Shown: piece by piece, positions 15,081-23,201 of the stretch | Layout of the letters: the number at the start of each line of letters is the position of its first letter | How positions within the stretch are numbered: the first letter of the stretch is position 1 | From: a virus | Reading direction: 5' to 3' (one strand) | IMG/VR virus record: IMGVR_UViG_3300013286_000627 | Coordinates: 1-61,005 of that record | Length of the DNA: 61,005 nucleotides | Translations under genes and position numbers: made by a program | The notes under the pieces: model-generated | What the model was told of the DNA's origin: nothing | Databases searched by the model: none | Seen by the model: the letters and a program-made list of their open reading frames with translations, nothing else

Positions 15081-15616
15081 TGTTGATATTCTACGACATA
15101 TTGATCTGTATAATATACAGTTTTCATTCCCACAGGTGTAAACCTCTTATAGATTTCCGGCCAATTATTATAAAGGGCCGGACGCTTACCAGTCGATGCT
15201 CTTAAAAACCAATTATAAATTGCTTTATTATGCTCATTGCAGGTAATCCAGATCTTTTTGTAATTACTTGCTTCTTGTATTGCTTTAGGCAATATATGAT
15301 TACCTATATGGTATCTTGCACGATGTTCTGGAACAATATACATTCTAGTCAATACCAATACAACAGTTGGATCTAACTCATATTCATTCCATCCTGCGCT
15401 ACAGATATACTTTCCATCTTCCTCTATAATAAAGTATTTTCCACGACCTTTTTGATAACGACCTTGTGACAATATATAAAATAAGTTACCAGGCTGGTCT
15501 GAAAAATCTGGATGATAATTTTTTATGTATTTAGAATCATTTATTGTATCCAAACCAGTCTTTAACAAATTAACCAACACTTGATCTGTTAAATCGTGTA
15601 TACTGTGTATTATCAT
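15077..15616 (-). CDS. GNAT family N-acetyltransferase
   Basis: A 179-residue protein. YFIIEEDGKYICSAGWNEY, LTRMYIVPEHRARYHIGNHI and ITCNEHNKAIYNWFLRAS follow GNAT motifs A and B: strand-4 then a basic pyrophosphate-binding turn, then the Asn-x-x-Ala helix. The start at 15616 is preferred over 15649 because TATAAATA lies 4 nt upstream on the same strand, giving a leaderless late transcript. First gene of the minus-strand operon; its substrate is unknown. Confidence 0.75.
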   Translation of the reverse strand: MIIHSIHDLTDQVLVNLLKTGLDTINDSKYIKNYHPDFSDQPGNLFYILSQGRYQKGRGKYFIIEEDGKYICSAGWNEYELDPTVVLVLTRMYIVPEHRARYHIGNHILPKAIQEASNYKKIWITCNEHNKAIYNWFLRASTGKRPALYNNWPEIYKRFTPVGMKTVYYTDQYVVEYQQ

Positions 15617-15620
15617 CCTA

Positions 15621-15628
15621 TATTTATA
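15621..15628 (-). promoter_or_regulatory. TATAAATA late-type promoter of the five-gene minus operon
   Basis: An exact octamer on the minus strand, 4 nt before ATG at 15616. It is the only promoter-like signal before the GNAT/AsnB-like/desaturase genes. Confidence 0.55.
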
Positions 15629-15671
15629 GGGTAATTTATACCACACCATAATTTCAAGTTAAATAATTTAC

Positions 15672-16202
15672 ATGGCGTCATCTTCTATAATTTCATCATT
15701 TGATCACACAGAGATGTTATCAGAATATCAACGACTTGCTGATAAAATACAATGGTTAGACAGTCCAGAAAAAGGTCAGCAAACTGGAGTGCAATATGCA
15801 GATGGTGAGGATCCTTTTTTAAGTGCTGTAGGAAAACTACAACCTGGCAGAATAGAAACAGATTACAATGTAATAAATCCCCTATTTCAAAATACCATAT
15901 TTGAAGATGTTATAAAGAAATATAAGTTATACAGATCAAGGCTAATGTGGTCATCGGGTAAGTCTTGCTACAGTATACATAAAGATAAATCGCCAAGATT
16001 GCATATTCCGCTAATAACCAATCCAGATTGTATGTTTATTTTTCCGAATAATCCTCAACTAATTCATCTTCCGGCGGGTAATATATATGCAGTAAACACG
16101 TTAGAAAACCACAGTTTCTGCAATTTTTCCGATAGTTCTAGATTGCATTTTATGGGCTGTATATCTGTAAAAGACTACGGTATCCTTATAAAATCCTGCT
16201 AA
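15672..16202 (+). CDS. Aspartyl/asparaginyl beta-hydroxylase-like oxygenase
   Basis: A 176-residue protein. SIHKDKSPRLHIPLITN (His103, Asp105, Arg109) followed by LENHSFCNFSDSSRLHFMG (His147, Arg157) closely follows the AspH-type motif HxD...RxHxPxxTN...H...R. Such enzymes hydroxylate Asp/Asn or other side chains with 2OG and iron. Divergent from the minus-strand operon. Length is only the catalytic core. Confidence 0.75.
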   Translation: MASSSIISSFDHTEMLSEYQRLADKIQWLDSPEKGQQTGVQYADGEDPFLSAVGKLQPGRIETDYNVINPLFQNTIFEDVIKKYKLYRSRLMWSSGKSCYSIHKDKSPRLHIPLITNPDCMFIFPNNPQLIHLPAGNIYAVNTLENHSFCNFSDSSRLHFMGCISVKDYGILIKSC

Positions 16203-16227
16203 ATATTTAGGTATACAGGAGATATAC

Positions 16228-16962
16228 ATGGCTAGAAATACTGGAAAGTTTGATTGGTCATTGTTAGACCGCCAGAGTCTAATAGACGCCCTTGCCTTAA
16301 TCGCTCCAAAAGTAGTCAATAAGCAGCTCAAAGTTGACACATATCATAGAATATTTTCCAAACATATCAAATCAATGCTGCCTGTAATAGTTGCCAAACG
16401 TTCTGATAAAGCAGTAGAATTTAACTGTTCATATCTAGGTGGCGCATACTACAGCGACAATGATAAAGCTCGACAGAAATGCATTGAAATAGTCCTAGTT
16501 TATAACCCGTTTGACAAATTTATAACCGTTTCTAGGTCAAAATTCAACAGATTATGCAGTTTATTTGCAGATACTATCCTCCACGAAGTTATACACATGC
16601 GTCAGCATCGAAGAAGAAAGTTCAAAGATTTACCAGATTATGCCAGCACTGCTGAAAAGGATGAGCAAAATCAGGAACAAAGTTATCTAGGTAAGAGTGA
16701 TGAAATAGATGCATATGGATTTAACATTGCCTGCGAACTCCTAACAAAGTTCAATAGCGATCATCAGCTAATTTACCAATACTTAAACGAAGATCAAAGT
16801 AAGAAGAAAAGAAGAAGCAACTGCTGGAGAGAATATCTCAATGCATTTGACCATGATCACAATCACATTATTATCAAACGATTAAAGTCAAAGGTCATAC
16901 GCTATCTACCTCACGCAGAAGCAGGTAGGCCATATCGTAACAAAGAGTGGATAGGTCGATAA
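16228..16962 (+). CDS. Putative zinc metallopeptidase (HExxH)
   Basis: A 244-residue protein with TILHEVIHMRQH (HExxH near 119-123) and a downstream Glu in YLGKSDEIDAYGFNIACEL, the usual third zinc ligand of gluzincin/SprT-like proteins. The N-terminal 100 residues include strands and basic stretches; the C-terminus is Lys/Arg-rich (QSKKKRRSNC), possibly nucleic-acid binding. SD caggaga precedes the ATG. Known in phages as an uncharacterised metallopeptidase. Confidence 0.72.
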   Translation: MARNTGKFDWSLLDRQSLIDALALIAPKVVNKQLKVDTYHRIFSKHIKSMLPVIVAKRSDKAVEFNCSYLGGAYYSDNDKARQKCIEIVLVYNPFDKFITVSRSKFNRLCSLFADTILHEVIHMRQHRRRKFKDLPDYASTAEKDEQNQEQSYLGKSDEIDAYGFNIACELLTKFNSDHQLIYQYLNEDQSKKKRRSNCWREYLNAFDHDHNHIIIKRLKSKVIRYLPHAEAGRPYRNKEWIGR

Positions 16963-16991
16963 TTGACTTAACTTAAAATTCATGCTATAAT
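16963..16991 (+). promoter_or_regulatory. Sigma70-type promoter, leaderless, with palindrome
   Basis: ttgact (16963-16968), 17-bp spacer, tataat (16986-16991). The predicted start is 16998, the A of the ATG. A 6-bp inverted repeat catgct/agcatg (16981-16986 and 16995-17000) brackets the -10 and includes the start codon. Confidence 0.78.
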
Positions 16992-16997
16992 AGTAGC

Positions 16998-17225
16998 ATG
17001 ACATACACTGTTCACCAAAGCCAAATTCGCACTATCAAACCGGGCGATCCTAATTTTGTAATCATCGCTGGACTAGAGCAAGCACACCGAGCCGGGATTG
17101 AAATCAGTCAACGATGCCCAGAAAATTACAAAGATCTTATACTAGAGTGTATCCAGCACGGTTGGCTCAAACCTGTAGCCAATGTCACAGAGCGTGAACT
17201 TATTTTTATGGGGCTCACTAAATGA
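16998..17225 (+). CDS. Hypothetical protein, leaderless
   Basis: A 75-residue protein of unknown function. No SD can exist because the promoter -10 ends 6 nt before the ATG. Its stop overlaps the next ATG (ATGA), so it and the dehydrogenase are translated from the same mRNA. Confidence 0.68.
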   Translation: MTYTVHQSQIRTIKPGDPNFVIIAGLEQAHRAGIEISQRCPENYKDLILECIQHGWLKPVANVTERELIFMGLTK

Positions 17226-18091
17226 CCTTAAATATGTCCATGCCCGGCACTATAGGTGGTGCAAAGGTAATTTTTAAAAATCAAACAATGATAGAAAAAG
17301 TCGGAATAGTAGGAATGGGTTTTGTGGGTGGCGCAATTGATCATGCTATGGGACAGGGTATTTGTAGAACAGTAGCAGTAGACCCTGCTAAAGGATACCT
17401 AAATACATATAAAGATTTAGTCGACTGCGAGGGTGTATTTGTATGTGTGCCAAGTCCACAAGGTGACGACGGGACGTGCGATACTAGTATATTAGAAGAT
17501 GTGCTAGATAATCTAAAGAAAATCAATTACCAAGGTGTAATCATTAGTAAATGCACAGCACCCCCAGATGTATATGAACGTTTAAATGATCTATATCCTA
17601 ATCTTGTTCATGCTCCGGAATTCCTAACTGCGGCAAATGCTGTGATAGATTATATGAATGGATCATTTGCTATCATTGGTGGACGAGTTTTAGCATACCA
17701 ACGTGAGGCAGAACGTCTTATTCGCATAGGACAACAAGTGCTAGGAGATAATGTCCGATATTGTAGCATAGGTGAAGCCAGTCTTGCCAAGTATGCTATC
17801 AATTGTTTCATGAGCACCAAAGTTGTCTTCATGAATGAACTGCATCAAGCGGCAAGTGCAATGGATCTAGACTTTGATAAGATTGCCCATATGATGAAGA
17901 TGGACAAGCGTATTGGCAATAGTCATATGCAAGTACCTGGCCCAGATGGAGCATTTGGTTTTGGTGGAGCATGTTTCCCAAAGGATACCAGTGCCATGTT
18001 AAAGTTTGCAGAAGAATACGGTGTTGGGTTAAATGTATTGGACGCAGCCGTTAAGAAAAATACGCTACTTAGGTTGACCGGACCTAAATAA
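17222..18091 (+). CDS. UDP-glucose 6-dehydrogenase-like protein (short form)
   Basis: A 289-residue NAD-dependent sugar-nucleotide dehydrogenase. The Rossmann motif VGIVGMGFVGGAI starts near residue 26, FVCVPSP follows, SKCTAPP and HAPEFL correspond to family motifs, and the catalytic Cys251 is in GFGGACFPKDT. The family oxidises UDP-glucose to UDP-glucuronate. It stops about 38 residues past the catalytic Cys, whereas cellular enzymes (about 390-450 residues) continue into a C-terminal UDP-binding domain. It may be a phage short form, need a partner, or use another substrate. Its product could feed the UDP-xylose synthase at 28653. Confidence 0.78.
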   Translation: MTLNMSMPGTIGGAKVIFKNQTMIEKVGIVGMGFVGGAIDHAMGQGICRTVAVDPAKGYLNTYKDLVDCEGVFVCVPSPQGDDGTCDTSILEDVLDNLKKINYQGVIISKCTAPPDVYERLNDLYPNLVHAPEFLTAANAVIDYMNGSFAIIGGRVLAYQREAERLIRIGQQVLGDNVRYCSIGEASLAKYAINCFMSTKVVFMNELHQAASAMDLDFDKIAHMMKMDKRIGNSHMQVPGPDGAFGFGGACFPKDTSAMLKFAEEYGVGLNVLDAAVKKNTLLRLTGPK

Positions 18092-18148
18092 TACTGTATT
18101 ATAAACAAATAGGCAATCCTCTGCCTTAAAACATCGGAGAATAATAAA

Positions 18149-18892
18149 ATGAGTGAAAAACAAACAGGCCTAGATGCTATGCATGGTGATGGCGGATATT
18201 CAGAAGCATACTTAGGCGACCATCTTCGTTTTAAAATGAAACGTGAAGGTAAGAGATTTTGGGCAGGTGATAACATTAGTGAATACCTACACGACGGTGA
18301 CATAGAAAAACTAATTGACGAAGCAACACCAGCATTTGAACAAGTGCTAAATGCACTATTAATTGATCGTGAAAATGATCCTAACAGTAAAGGCACAGCA
18401 CGTAGACTGGCCAAAATGTATTTTAATGAAATAATGGCAGGTAGATATGATCCAGCTCCCGATGCAACCGCTTTTCCAAATGATTCGGAGGATCGTTACG
18501 AAGGTATGTTGGTGGTACGTAGTGAGTTGCGCTCTATGTGCAGTCATCATCATCAGCCCGTTAGCGGTGTCGCTTACATTGGCATCATCGCCGCACAAAA
18601 ACTTATTGGTCTTAGCAAGTATACTCGTATTGCTCAGTGGTGTGCTCGTCGAGGTACTTTGCAGGAGGAACTGTGTAACGACATTGCAAGAGAGATCGGC
18701 AAGGCAACAGGAGCAAAAGATCTAGGTGTGTATATTCAAATGATTCATGGATGCTGTGAGAATCGAGGCATTATGGCACATTCTAGTCTAACACAAACAA
18801 CAGTGTTAAAAGGTGCGTTTAAAGAAGATGGCAATACAAAAAAAGAGTTTTTTGATAACATTAAACTCCAACAAGAGTTTGCACCACGGTGA
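18149..18892 (+). CDS. folE: GTP cyclohydrolase I
   Basis: A 247-residue enzyme that converts GTP to dihydroneopterin triphosphate, the first step of folate and 7-deazaguanine synthesis. Zinc ligands are recognisable in MCSHHHQPVSG (Cys, His) and GCCENRG (Cys), and GIIAAQKLIGLSKYTRI is the conserved substrate-pocket region. The N-terminus is longer than E. coli FolE. SD cggaga precedes the ATG. Functionally linked to QueD at 27805; QueE and QueC are not in the window. Confidence 0.93.
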   Translation: MSEKQTGLDAMHGDGGYSEAYLGDHLRFKMKREGKRFWAGDNISEYLHDGDIEKLIDEATPAFEQVLNALLIDRENDPNSKGTARRLAKMYFNEIMAGRYDPAPDATAFPNDSEDRYEGMLVVRSELRSMCSHHHQPVSGVAYIGIIAAQKLIGLSKYTRIAQWCARRGTLQEELCNDIAREIGKATGAKDLGVYIQMIHGCCENRGIMAHSSLTQTTVLKGAFKEDGNTKKEFFDNIKLQQEFAPR

Positions 18893-18962
18893 ATACGAAT
18901 TTGGCAAAAATAGATTTGCAAAATATCGATAAATGTGTTACTATATATAACAAAGGAAACAA

Positions 18963-19691
18963 ATGAAAAACAAAGGTAAACTAAACATCCCGCAACGTCA
19001 GGTTCCAAATGCGGCTGCGTCCTTGCAACGCACAATGGGGCAACCTGCACAACAACCGGGTCAACGTCCTAGCATTATGATTGCTGTTCCAGCAATGGAA
19101 ATGGTCAATGCTGAATTTGCTCAACACTTGGCAATGGCAGCAGCCAACATGGTTGCTAACGGGATTAAGATCAACTGTGCATTCAACATTGGATCAGTTA
19201 TTACTATTGCTCGTCGTAACCTAGTTGACATCTTCTTGAAGTCAGATTTTGATTACATTTGGTGGGTCGATAGCGATATGAAGTTTCCAATTGATGCACC
19301 TATGCGTTTGTTGGCACGTAATAAAGATATTGTAGGTGCTAACTATCGTCGTCGCCGTTTCCCTAATCCTAACTTTACCGGTATGAGTGGTAAGGCAGGA
19401 TCGTTTACAGAGTTCCAAACAACAGATAATTCACCAGCAATGGAATTGATTGATGTTCTACCACATGGTATGGTTTTATGCAAACGTGAAGTTTATGAAA
19501 AAATTCCACAACCGCATTACCTACAAGAGTTTGTAAAAGAACTTAATCTTGAAATTGGTGAGGACATTTATTTTTGTCAACAGGCTCAAAAGACAGGATA
19601 TGAAGTTTGGTGTGATCAGGAACTTAGCCGCGAAGTAGCACATATCGGTATCTTCCACTTTAACTACAATTTGAGTGTTCCGCAACAATAA
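18963..19691 (+). CDS. GT-A family glycosyltransferase
   Basis: A 242-residue protein. After a Pro/Gln-rich N-terminal tail (1-36), the domain starts SIMIAVPAMEM and carries the metal motif FDYIWWVDSDMKFP, then DIVGANYRRR, as in phage GT2-like transferases. EDIYFCQQAQKTGYEVW resembles the catalytic-base region. Possible targets are glycosylated DNA bases or structural proteins. Confidence 0.78.
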   Translation: MKNKGKLNIPQRQVPNAAASLQRTMGQPAQQPGQRPSIMIAVPAMEMVNAEFAQHLAMAAANMVANGIKINCAFNIGSVITIARRNLVDIFLKSDFDYIWWVDSDMKFPIDAPMRLLARNKDIVGANYRRRRFPNPNFTGMSGKAGSFTEFQTTDNSPAMELIDVLPHGMVLCKREVYEKIPQPHYLQEFVKELNLEIGEDIYFCQQAQKTGYEVWCDQELSREVAHIGIFHFNYNLSVPQQ

Positions 19692-19705
19692 AAGAAAGGA
19701 TTCTC

Positions 19706-19870
19706 ATGTTTGAATCTATTGAAATACGCAAGGTTAAAAACGGTGTTATCGTCACTTTGCGTAGTGATGACGATGAAGATCAAGAATACGTGTATGATAC
19801 TGACCGCAAGGCTATCAAATTTGTCAAAGATCTTCTTGACGTTAAAAGCAGAGAACAAGCTCCGGCTTGA
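19706..19870 (+). CDS. Hypothetical small protein
   Basis: A 54-residue acidic protein with SD gaaagga 7 nt before the ATG. Three predicted strands then a helix (RKAIKFVKDLLDV). No family recognised; fills the gap between the glycosyltransferase and the next gene. Confidence 0.7.
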   Translation: MFESIEIRKVKNGVIVTLRSDDDEDQEYVYDTDRKAIKFVKDLLDVKSREQAPA

Positions 19871-19876
19871 TAAAAT

Positions 19877-20362
19877 ATGACAGTTAAGAAAAAATATAAT
19901 GTAGGCGATGTCGTTTGGATCTACGGTGTTCGTAGAGCTAATGATAAATCTACCCAAGGTACTGTAGTCAAATCATTTAACATTGAAGGTTATAATGATA
20001 TGCACTATGTTGTATCCATTCCTACAGAAATAGAACCTTTGCTCGAGATTCGAACATGGCAGACTATTAGTCAAACTAAAGACGGACATGTTGGTAGTTT
20101 GCGTGAAGCATTTAGTGATCCAGATGCGGCACATCGTATGTTAGCTAGGACTGGCGTAGCATTTATTTCAGATGCTGGAGAAGATTATACCGGTGATGGA
20201 CATGACGGAATGGGATCTTTTGCTGATGAGGACGATGACATTAGTACAGATGCTATCCATGCCGCTCTAGAAAAATCTCAACAGGATGCTAGCCACGGGC
20301 CGTTGGTAATTAAAGATGCCAAACCCAAGCGCCGCAATTATCCTAGAAAGAAAAAAGTTTGA
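19877..20362 (+). CDS. Hypothetical protein with SH3/KOW-like start and basic tail
   Basis: A 161-residue protein. Residues 1-55 (YNVGDVVWIYGVRR, GTVVKSF) resemble an SH3-like or KOW beta-barrel; the middle is acidic and the C-terminus is basic (KPKRRNYPRKKKV), suggesting nucleic-acid contact. Function unknown. Its stop overlaps the TTG start of the next gene. Confidence 0.65.
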   Translation: MTVKKKYNVGDVVWIYGVRRANDKSTQGTVVKSFNIEGYNDMHYVVSIPTEIEPLLEIRTWQTISQTKDGHVGSLREAFSDPDAAHRMLARTGVAFISDAGEDYTGDGHDGMGSFADEDDDISTDAIHAALEKSQQDASHGPLVIKDAKPKRRNYPRKKKV

Positions 20363-20667
20363 ACTTAGATTTCGTCGAATTAGATAAAGTCCTCATAAAG
20401 TGGGCTTATGAGCAGCCTATGATTAAACCTACTCTACATCGAAGAGCAAATGGTCCAAATTATTGGTACCGATTGCAGTTTATAGAAGAAACTGATGGCG
20501 AGCAACGGTGGTATAATCAACATTTAACTGACTGTGTGGAATGGGCAGCTGAAAAATTAAAAGATTGGCCCGATGTTAGGCGTATGGCATTTGACATGTG
20601 GGATTTTAAATCTAAAAAAGATGCTGAAAAGTTTATAACTGTATTTCATCTATCATGGCAGCAGTAA
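20359..20667 (+). CDS. Hypothetical protein, TTG start
   Basis: A 102-residue aromatic-rich protein with no recognised family. The TTG start overlaps the previous TGA by 3 nt and no in-frame ATG occurs before residue 20, so coupled initiation at TTG is the best reading. Overlaps the next gene by 13 nt. Confidence 0.62.
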   Translation: MNLDFVELDKVLIKWAYEQPMIKPTLHRRANGPNYWYRLQFIEETDGEQRWYNQHLTDCVEWAAEKLKDWPDVRRMAFDMWDFKSKKDAEKFITVFHLSWQQ

Positions 20668-20975
20668 GATTTAAAGTTATTGAACGAGACGGACAAAAAC
20701 TTGTTCAGGAAATTCACAAAGTGGTTGTGCATAAATTCAGTGTTGGAGATGTTGACGATCCTGAAATTTATGCTGCAGGACCTATTTGGGATTGGCAACA
20801 AAGCGACGCTGGTCAGTTTATTATGAAAAATTCTGTAGTTAAGCCCGAATGGCGTAGACATATAGATCATTCGTTATATGGGTATCAATATGCCATAACA
20901 GCAGAACTTGAAGCAAAGAAGTTGAGTGAATTCTATTTAAGATGGGGCAAAGATGGAAGTGGTAAGATACGGTGA
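20655..20975 (+). CDS. Hypothetical phage protein
   Basis: A 106-residue protein of a type I associate with T4-like phages: a strand-rich start, then IWDWQQSDAGQFIMKNS and a C-terminal helix. Function unknown. Overlaps both neighbours (13 nt upstream, 23 nt downstream). Confidence 0.65.
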   Translation: MAAVRFKVIERDGQKLVQEIHKVVVHKFSVGDVDDPEIYAAGPIWDWQQSDAGQFIMKNSVVKPEWRRHIDHSLYGYQYAITAELEAKKLSEFYLRWGKDGSGKIR

Positions 20976-21189
20976 GACCTGTACCGTTAAACAGGCAAAC
21001 TCAAGTAAAACAGTAGAAGCGGCTGTACACGAGTTTAAGGAACAAAAGAATCTAACTGTGGTCCTTAACAAAAGTGTAAAGTTGCCCATGACTTGGAATG
21101 GTAAAATGTATGAAGGTCGTATGGCCGGAATTGACTTTACCAGTGCAGGTCCTTCAATCAATAAAACAACAACAGGAATTAGAGGTTAA
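20953..21189 (+). CDS. Hypothetical small protein
   Basis: A 78-residue basic protein with no recognised domain. It starts inside the preceding gene and ends 1 nt before the next ATG, consistent with a coupled operon. Confidence 0.62.
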   Translation: MEVVRYGETCTVKQANSSKTVEAAVHEFKEQKNLTVVLNKSVKLPMTWNGKMYEGRMAGIDFTSAGPSINKTTTGIRG

Positions 21190-21190
21190 T

Positions 21191-21370
21191 ATGAATTTTA
21201 AAATTGGCGATAAAGTGGAAAAGGTCAGTGGCTACAAGTGGCCTGGTATTGTAATAGCGGCATTTGATACACTGGCAGGTGAACGCAGAGTTGTTGTGGA
21301 ATGTACTACTCCCGAAGTAGCAGGTGCGTTACATATCTATAACGAAAAACAATTGATGCTGGTAGACTAA
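21191..21370 (+). CDS. Hypothetical small SH3-like protein
   Basis: A 59-residue protein, MNFKIGDKVEKVSGYKWPGI onward, predicted all-beta like KOW/SH3 small proteins found in phages. The start at 21191 is preferred to 21098 because SD agagg precedes it and the longer version would lie inside the previous gene. Confidence 0.65.
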   Translation: MNFKIGDKVEKVSGYKWPGIVIAAFDTLAGERRVVVECTTPEVAGALHIYNEKQLMLVD

Positions 21371-21371
21371 T

Positions 21372-21791
21372 ATGAAATTCTTTGAGCCGTTACGAGACAA
21401 CTTAATGGTACAGCAACAGATCGCCAATTCTTGGGAACACATGGTGGGTGTGATAATGCTGAATCAAACTAGCCGTAAACCAGTCAAAATGACTTTACCT
21501 GAATTTCTTTATTGGTTTCCTACTCCACAGGCTTTAATCAATGCCGATTCAGACTTTGTCAAAACTATACTAGCACCCCTAGGTATGACGAACGTTCGAT
21601 ATGAACGGCTAGTGCGTATGAGCCAAGATTATCTATCCTGGGACGGTGAAGATGCTAAAAAGTTATACGGCATTGGCAAATATGGTAGTGATAGTTATGA
21701 AATATTTTTCAAACAAAACTACGCAGTAGATCCTACAGATAAAGAATTAAAAAGATATTTACAAGAGGAAGTATATGAATCCATTTCGTGA
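21372..21791 (+). CDS. MBD4-like HhH-GPD DNA glycosylase
   Basis: A 139-residue base-excision repair enzyme. The helix-hairpin-helix LYGIGKYGSDSY (98-109) and AVDPTDKELKRY match the glycosylase domain of mammalian MBD4, where the Asp in this last segment (Asp123 here) is catalytic. MBD4 removes T or U from G:T and G:U mispairs. Length is that of the glycosylase domain alone; no Fe-S cluster cysteines are present. It overlaps the MazG-like gene by 17 nt. Confidence 0.82.
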   Translation: MKFFEPLRDNLMVQQQIANSWEHMVGVIMLNQTSRKPVKMTLPEFLYWFPTPQALINADSDFVKTILAPLGMTNVRYERLVRMSQDYLSWDGEDAKKLYGIGKYGSDSYEIFFKQNYAVDPTDKELKRYLQEEVYESIS

Positions 21792-22143
21792 TCAAGAAAA
21801 ATTTATGAAGGCTTGCGATCAAAGTGTTGAAACTTTTAATCCCGGGCAATACGATATGTATCTCAATTTAATCGATGAAGAATTTAAAGAGCTACAAGAA
21901 GCAAGGGCGATGGGTAACGATGTCGAAGAGTTAGATGCTCTTATTGATATTCTAGTTGTTACTATTGGTGCTATTCATAGTGCTGGGTTTGATGCCGAGG
22001 GTGCTTGGAAAGAAGTTATGATGACTAACTTTGCCAAGATTGATAAAGAAACTGGCAAAGTTCGTAAACGCGAAGATGGTAAAGTATTAAAACCAGTTGG
22101 CTGGGTTCCGCCAAATTTACTACCATTTACTTCAAAAAAGTAA
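21775..22143 (+). CDS. MazG-like nucleotide pyrophosphohydrolase
   Basis: A 122-residue all-alpha NTP pyrophosphatase. The metal-binding pattern DEEFKELQEA (ExxE) followed by EELDALIDILVV (ExxD) is that of MazG/HisE-type enzymes. Phage members hydrolyse dNTPs or ppGpp-like nucleotides. Next to a mismatch glycosylase, a house-cleaning role is plausible. Overlaps the glycosylase gene. Confidence 0.83.
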   Translation: MNPFRDQEKFMKACDQSVETFNPGQYDMYLNLIDEEFKELQEARAMGNDVEELDALIDILVVTIGAIHSAGFDAEGAWKEVMMTNFAKIDKETGKVRKREDGKVLKPVGWVPPNLLPFTSKK

Positions 22144-22172
22144 TTGACATCCAATCCTGTTTAGCGTATAAT
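22144..22172 (+). promoter_or_regulatory. Sigma70-type promoter
   Basis: ttgaca (22144-22149), 17-bp spacer, tataat (22167-22172), starting directly after the MazG-like stop codon. The leader contains SD caggag before ATG 22198. Confidence 0.85.
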
Positions 22173-22197
22173 TAAATACATTAACAGGAGTTTTATT

Positions 22198-23040
22198 ATG
22201 GCACATCATACACATTATTGGAGTTGCAGTCCTTTTGCTGACTGGGTTCGTGGTACTAAAAAGCTCGGCGCTGGCACAGCAGAAGAATGGGATGAATGGA
22301 CTACTGCCGCACAAATGAAGCACAATTTTCGTTACTGGTTAGCTGAGGAAGCACTTGGACATATCCAAGATTTTGTCACCTGGCCTGTAAGGAAAATATA
22401 TGATATCAAATACTACATTAACAACCGTTGGGTTAGTCGCACTCATAGTCTTACCGCTCATGCCCGGGATATTAAACCGGGTCAATGGTGCGACGTGGGG
22501 AACCGCTTTCTGCCTTGCCTATTCAATGAGCTGGTTGATTTTGTTGAAGTAGAATCAGCATGGATGCACATTGCGTGGAGTGACGAAGGCAAAGCAAAAT
22601 ACAAAGCACCATTCTGGGCTAGTGGTTGGTTCCGTTGGAGAACTTGGCGTTGCCCGCAAGCAGGGCTGGATCACCTTGACTGGGCAATGTCTTTGACCTA
22701 TGGCAGCGACTATCCCGGTATGGTTGATGAAGATAAGCAAAACAAACCAACTCCGCAGGCAGAGCGCGCCAAGGAAATCAAAGAGCTCTACACATGGTGG
22801 ACTGTGACTTATCGTAATCGTCCTGATCCATATGATGCCAGTGGTTGGACTGATTACTGCGAAGCTGCTCGACTAGCCAACGGTGGCAAGTTGTTCTTTG
22901 GCACAGATAAAAGTCCCGAACTGAAGAAGGCCAGCGACAAGGCCCACAAACTGCTACAGAAGATGGAAGCAGCCTATGAGAAGGAAGATGAACAAATGAT
23001 GATCAGATTAATTAAGGTTCGTGGTAGTCTATGGACTTAA
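22198..23040 (+). CDS. Hypothetical conserved phage protein
   Basis: A 280-residue protein rich in Trp (about 20), including AHHTHYWSCSPFADWVRG at the start. It has no catalytic motif I recognise and no membrane segment; the C-terminal 50 residues are helical and charged. Good promoter and SD indicate strong expression. Confidence 0.7.
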   Translation: MAHHTHYWSCSPFADWVRGTKKLGAGTAEEWDEWTTAAQMKHNFRYWLAEEALGHIQDFVTWPVRKIYDIKYYINNRWVSRTHSLTAHARDIKPGQWCDVGNRFLPCLFNELVDFVEVESAWMHIAWSDEGKAKYKAPFWASGWFRWRTWRCPQAGLDHLDWAMSLTYGSDYPGMVDEDKQNKPTPQAERAKEIKELYTWWTVTYRNRPDPYDASGWTDYCEAARLANGGKLFFGTDKSPELKKASDKAHKLLQKMEAAYEKEDEQMMIRLIKVRGSLWT

Positions 23041-23201
23041 TCTGCCGATGCAATGGTGAGGAGAAGTATTCGCAAGAGTACGACACCTACTATTGTGAAA
23101 CTTGTAATAAATGGTCGGAGTCCAAGTGCGATGACCCAACTTGTGAATATTGTGTCAATAGACCCGAAAGACCCCATGACCAAATTGAGCCAAAGCCATG
23201 A
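23031..23201 (+). CDS. Small cysteine-rich (zinc-ribbon-like) protein
   Basis: A 56-residue protein with seven cysteines in CRC, CETC, CDDPTCEYC patterns, sufficient for a small treble-clef or zinc-ribbon fold. It overlaps the preceding stop by 10 nt and lies in a different frame from the next gene, whose upstream in-frame extension would overlap it fully. The cysteine spacing argues it is real. Confidence 0.6.
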   Translation: MDLICRCNGEEKYSQEYDTYYCETCNKWSESKCDDPTCEYCVNRPERPHDQIEPKP

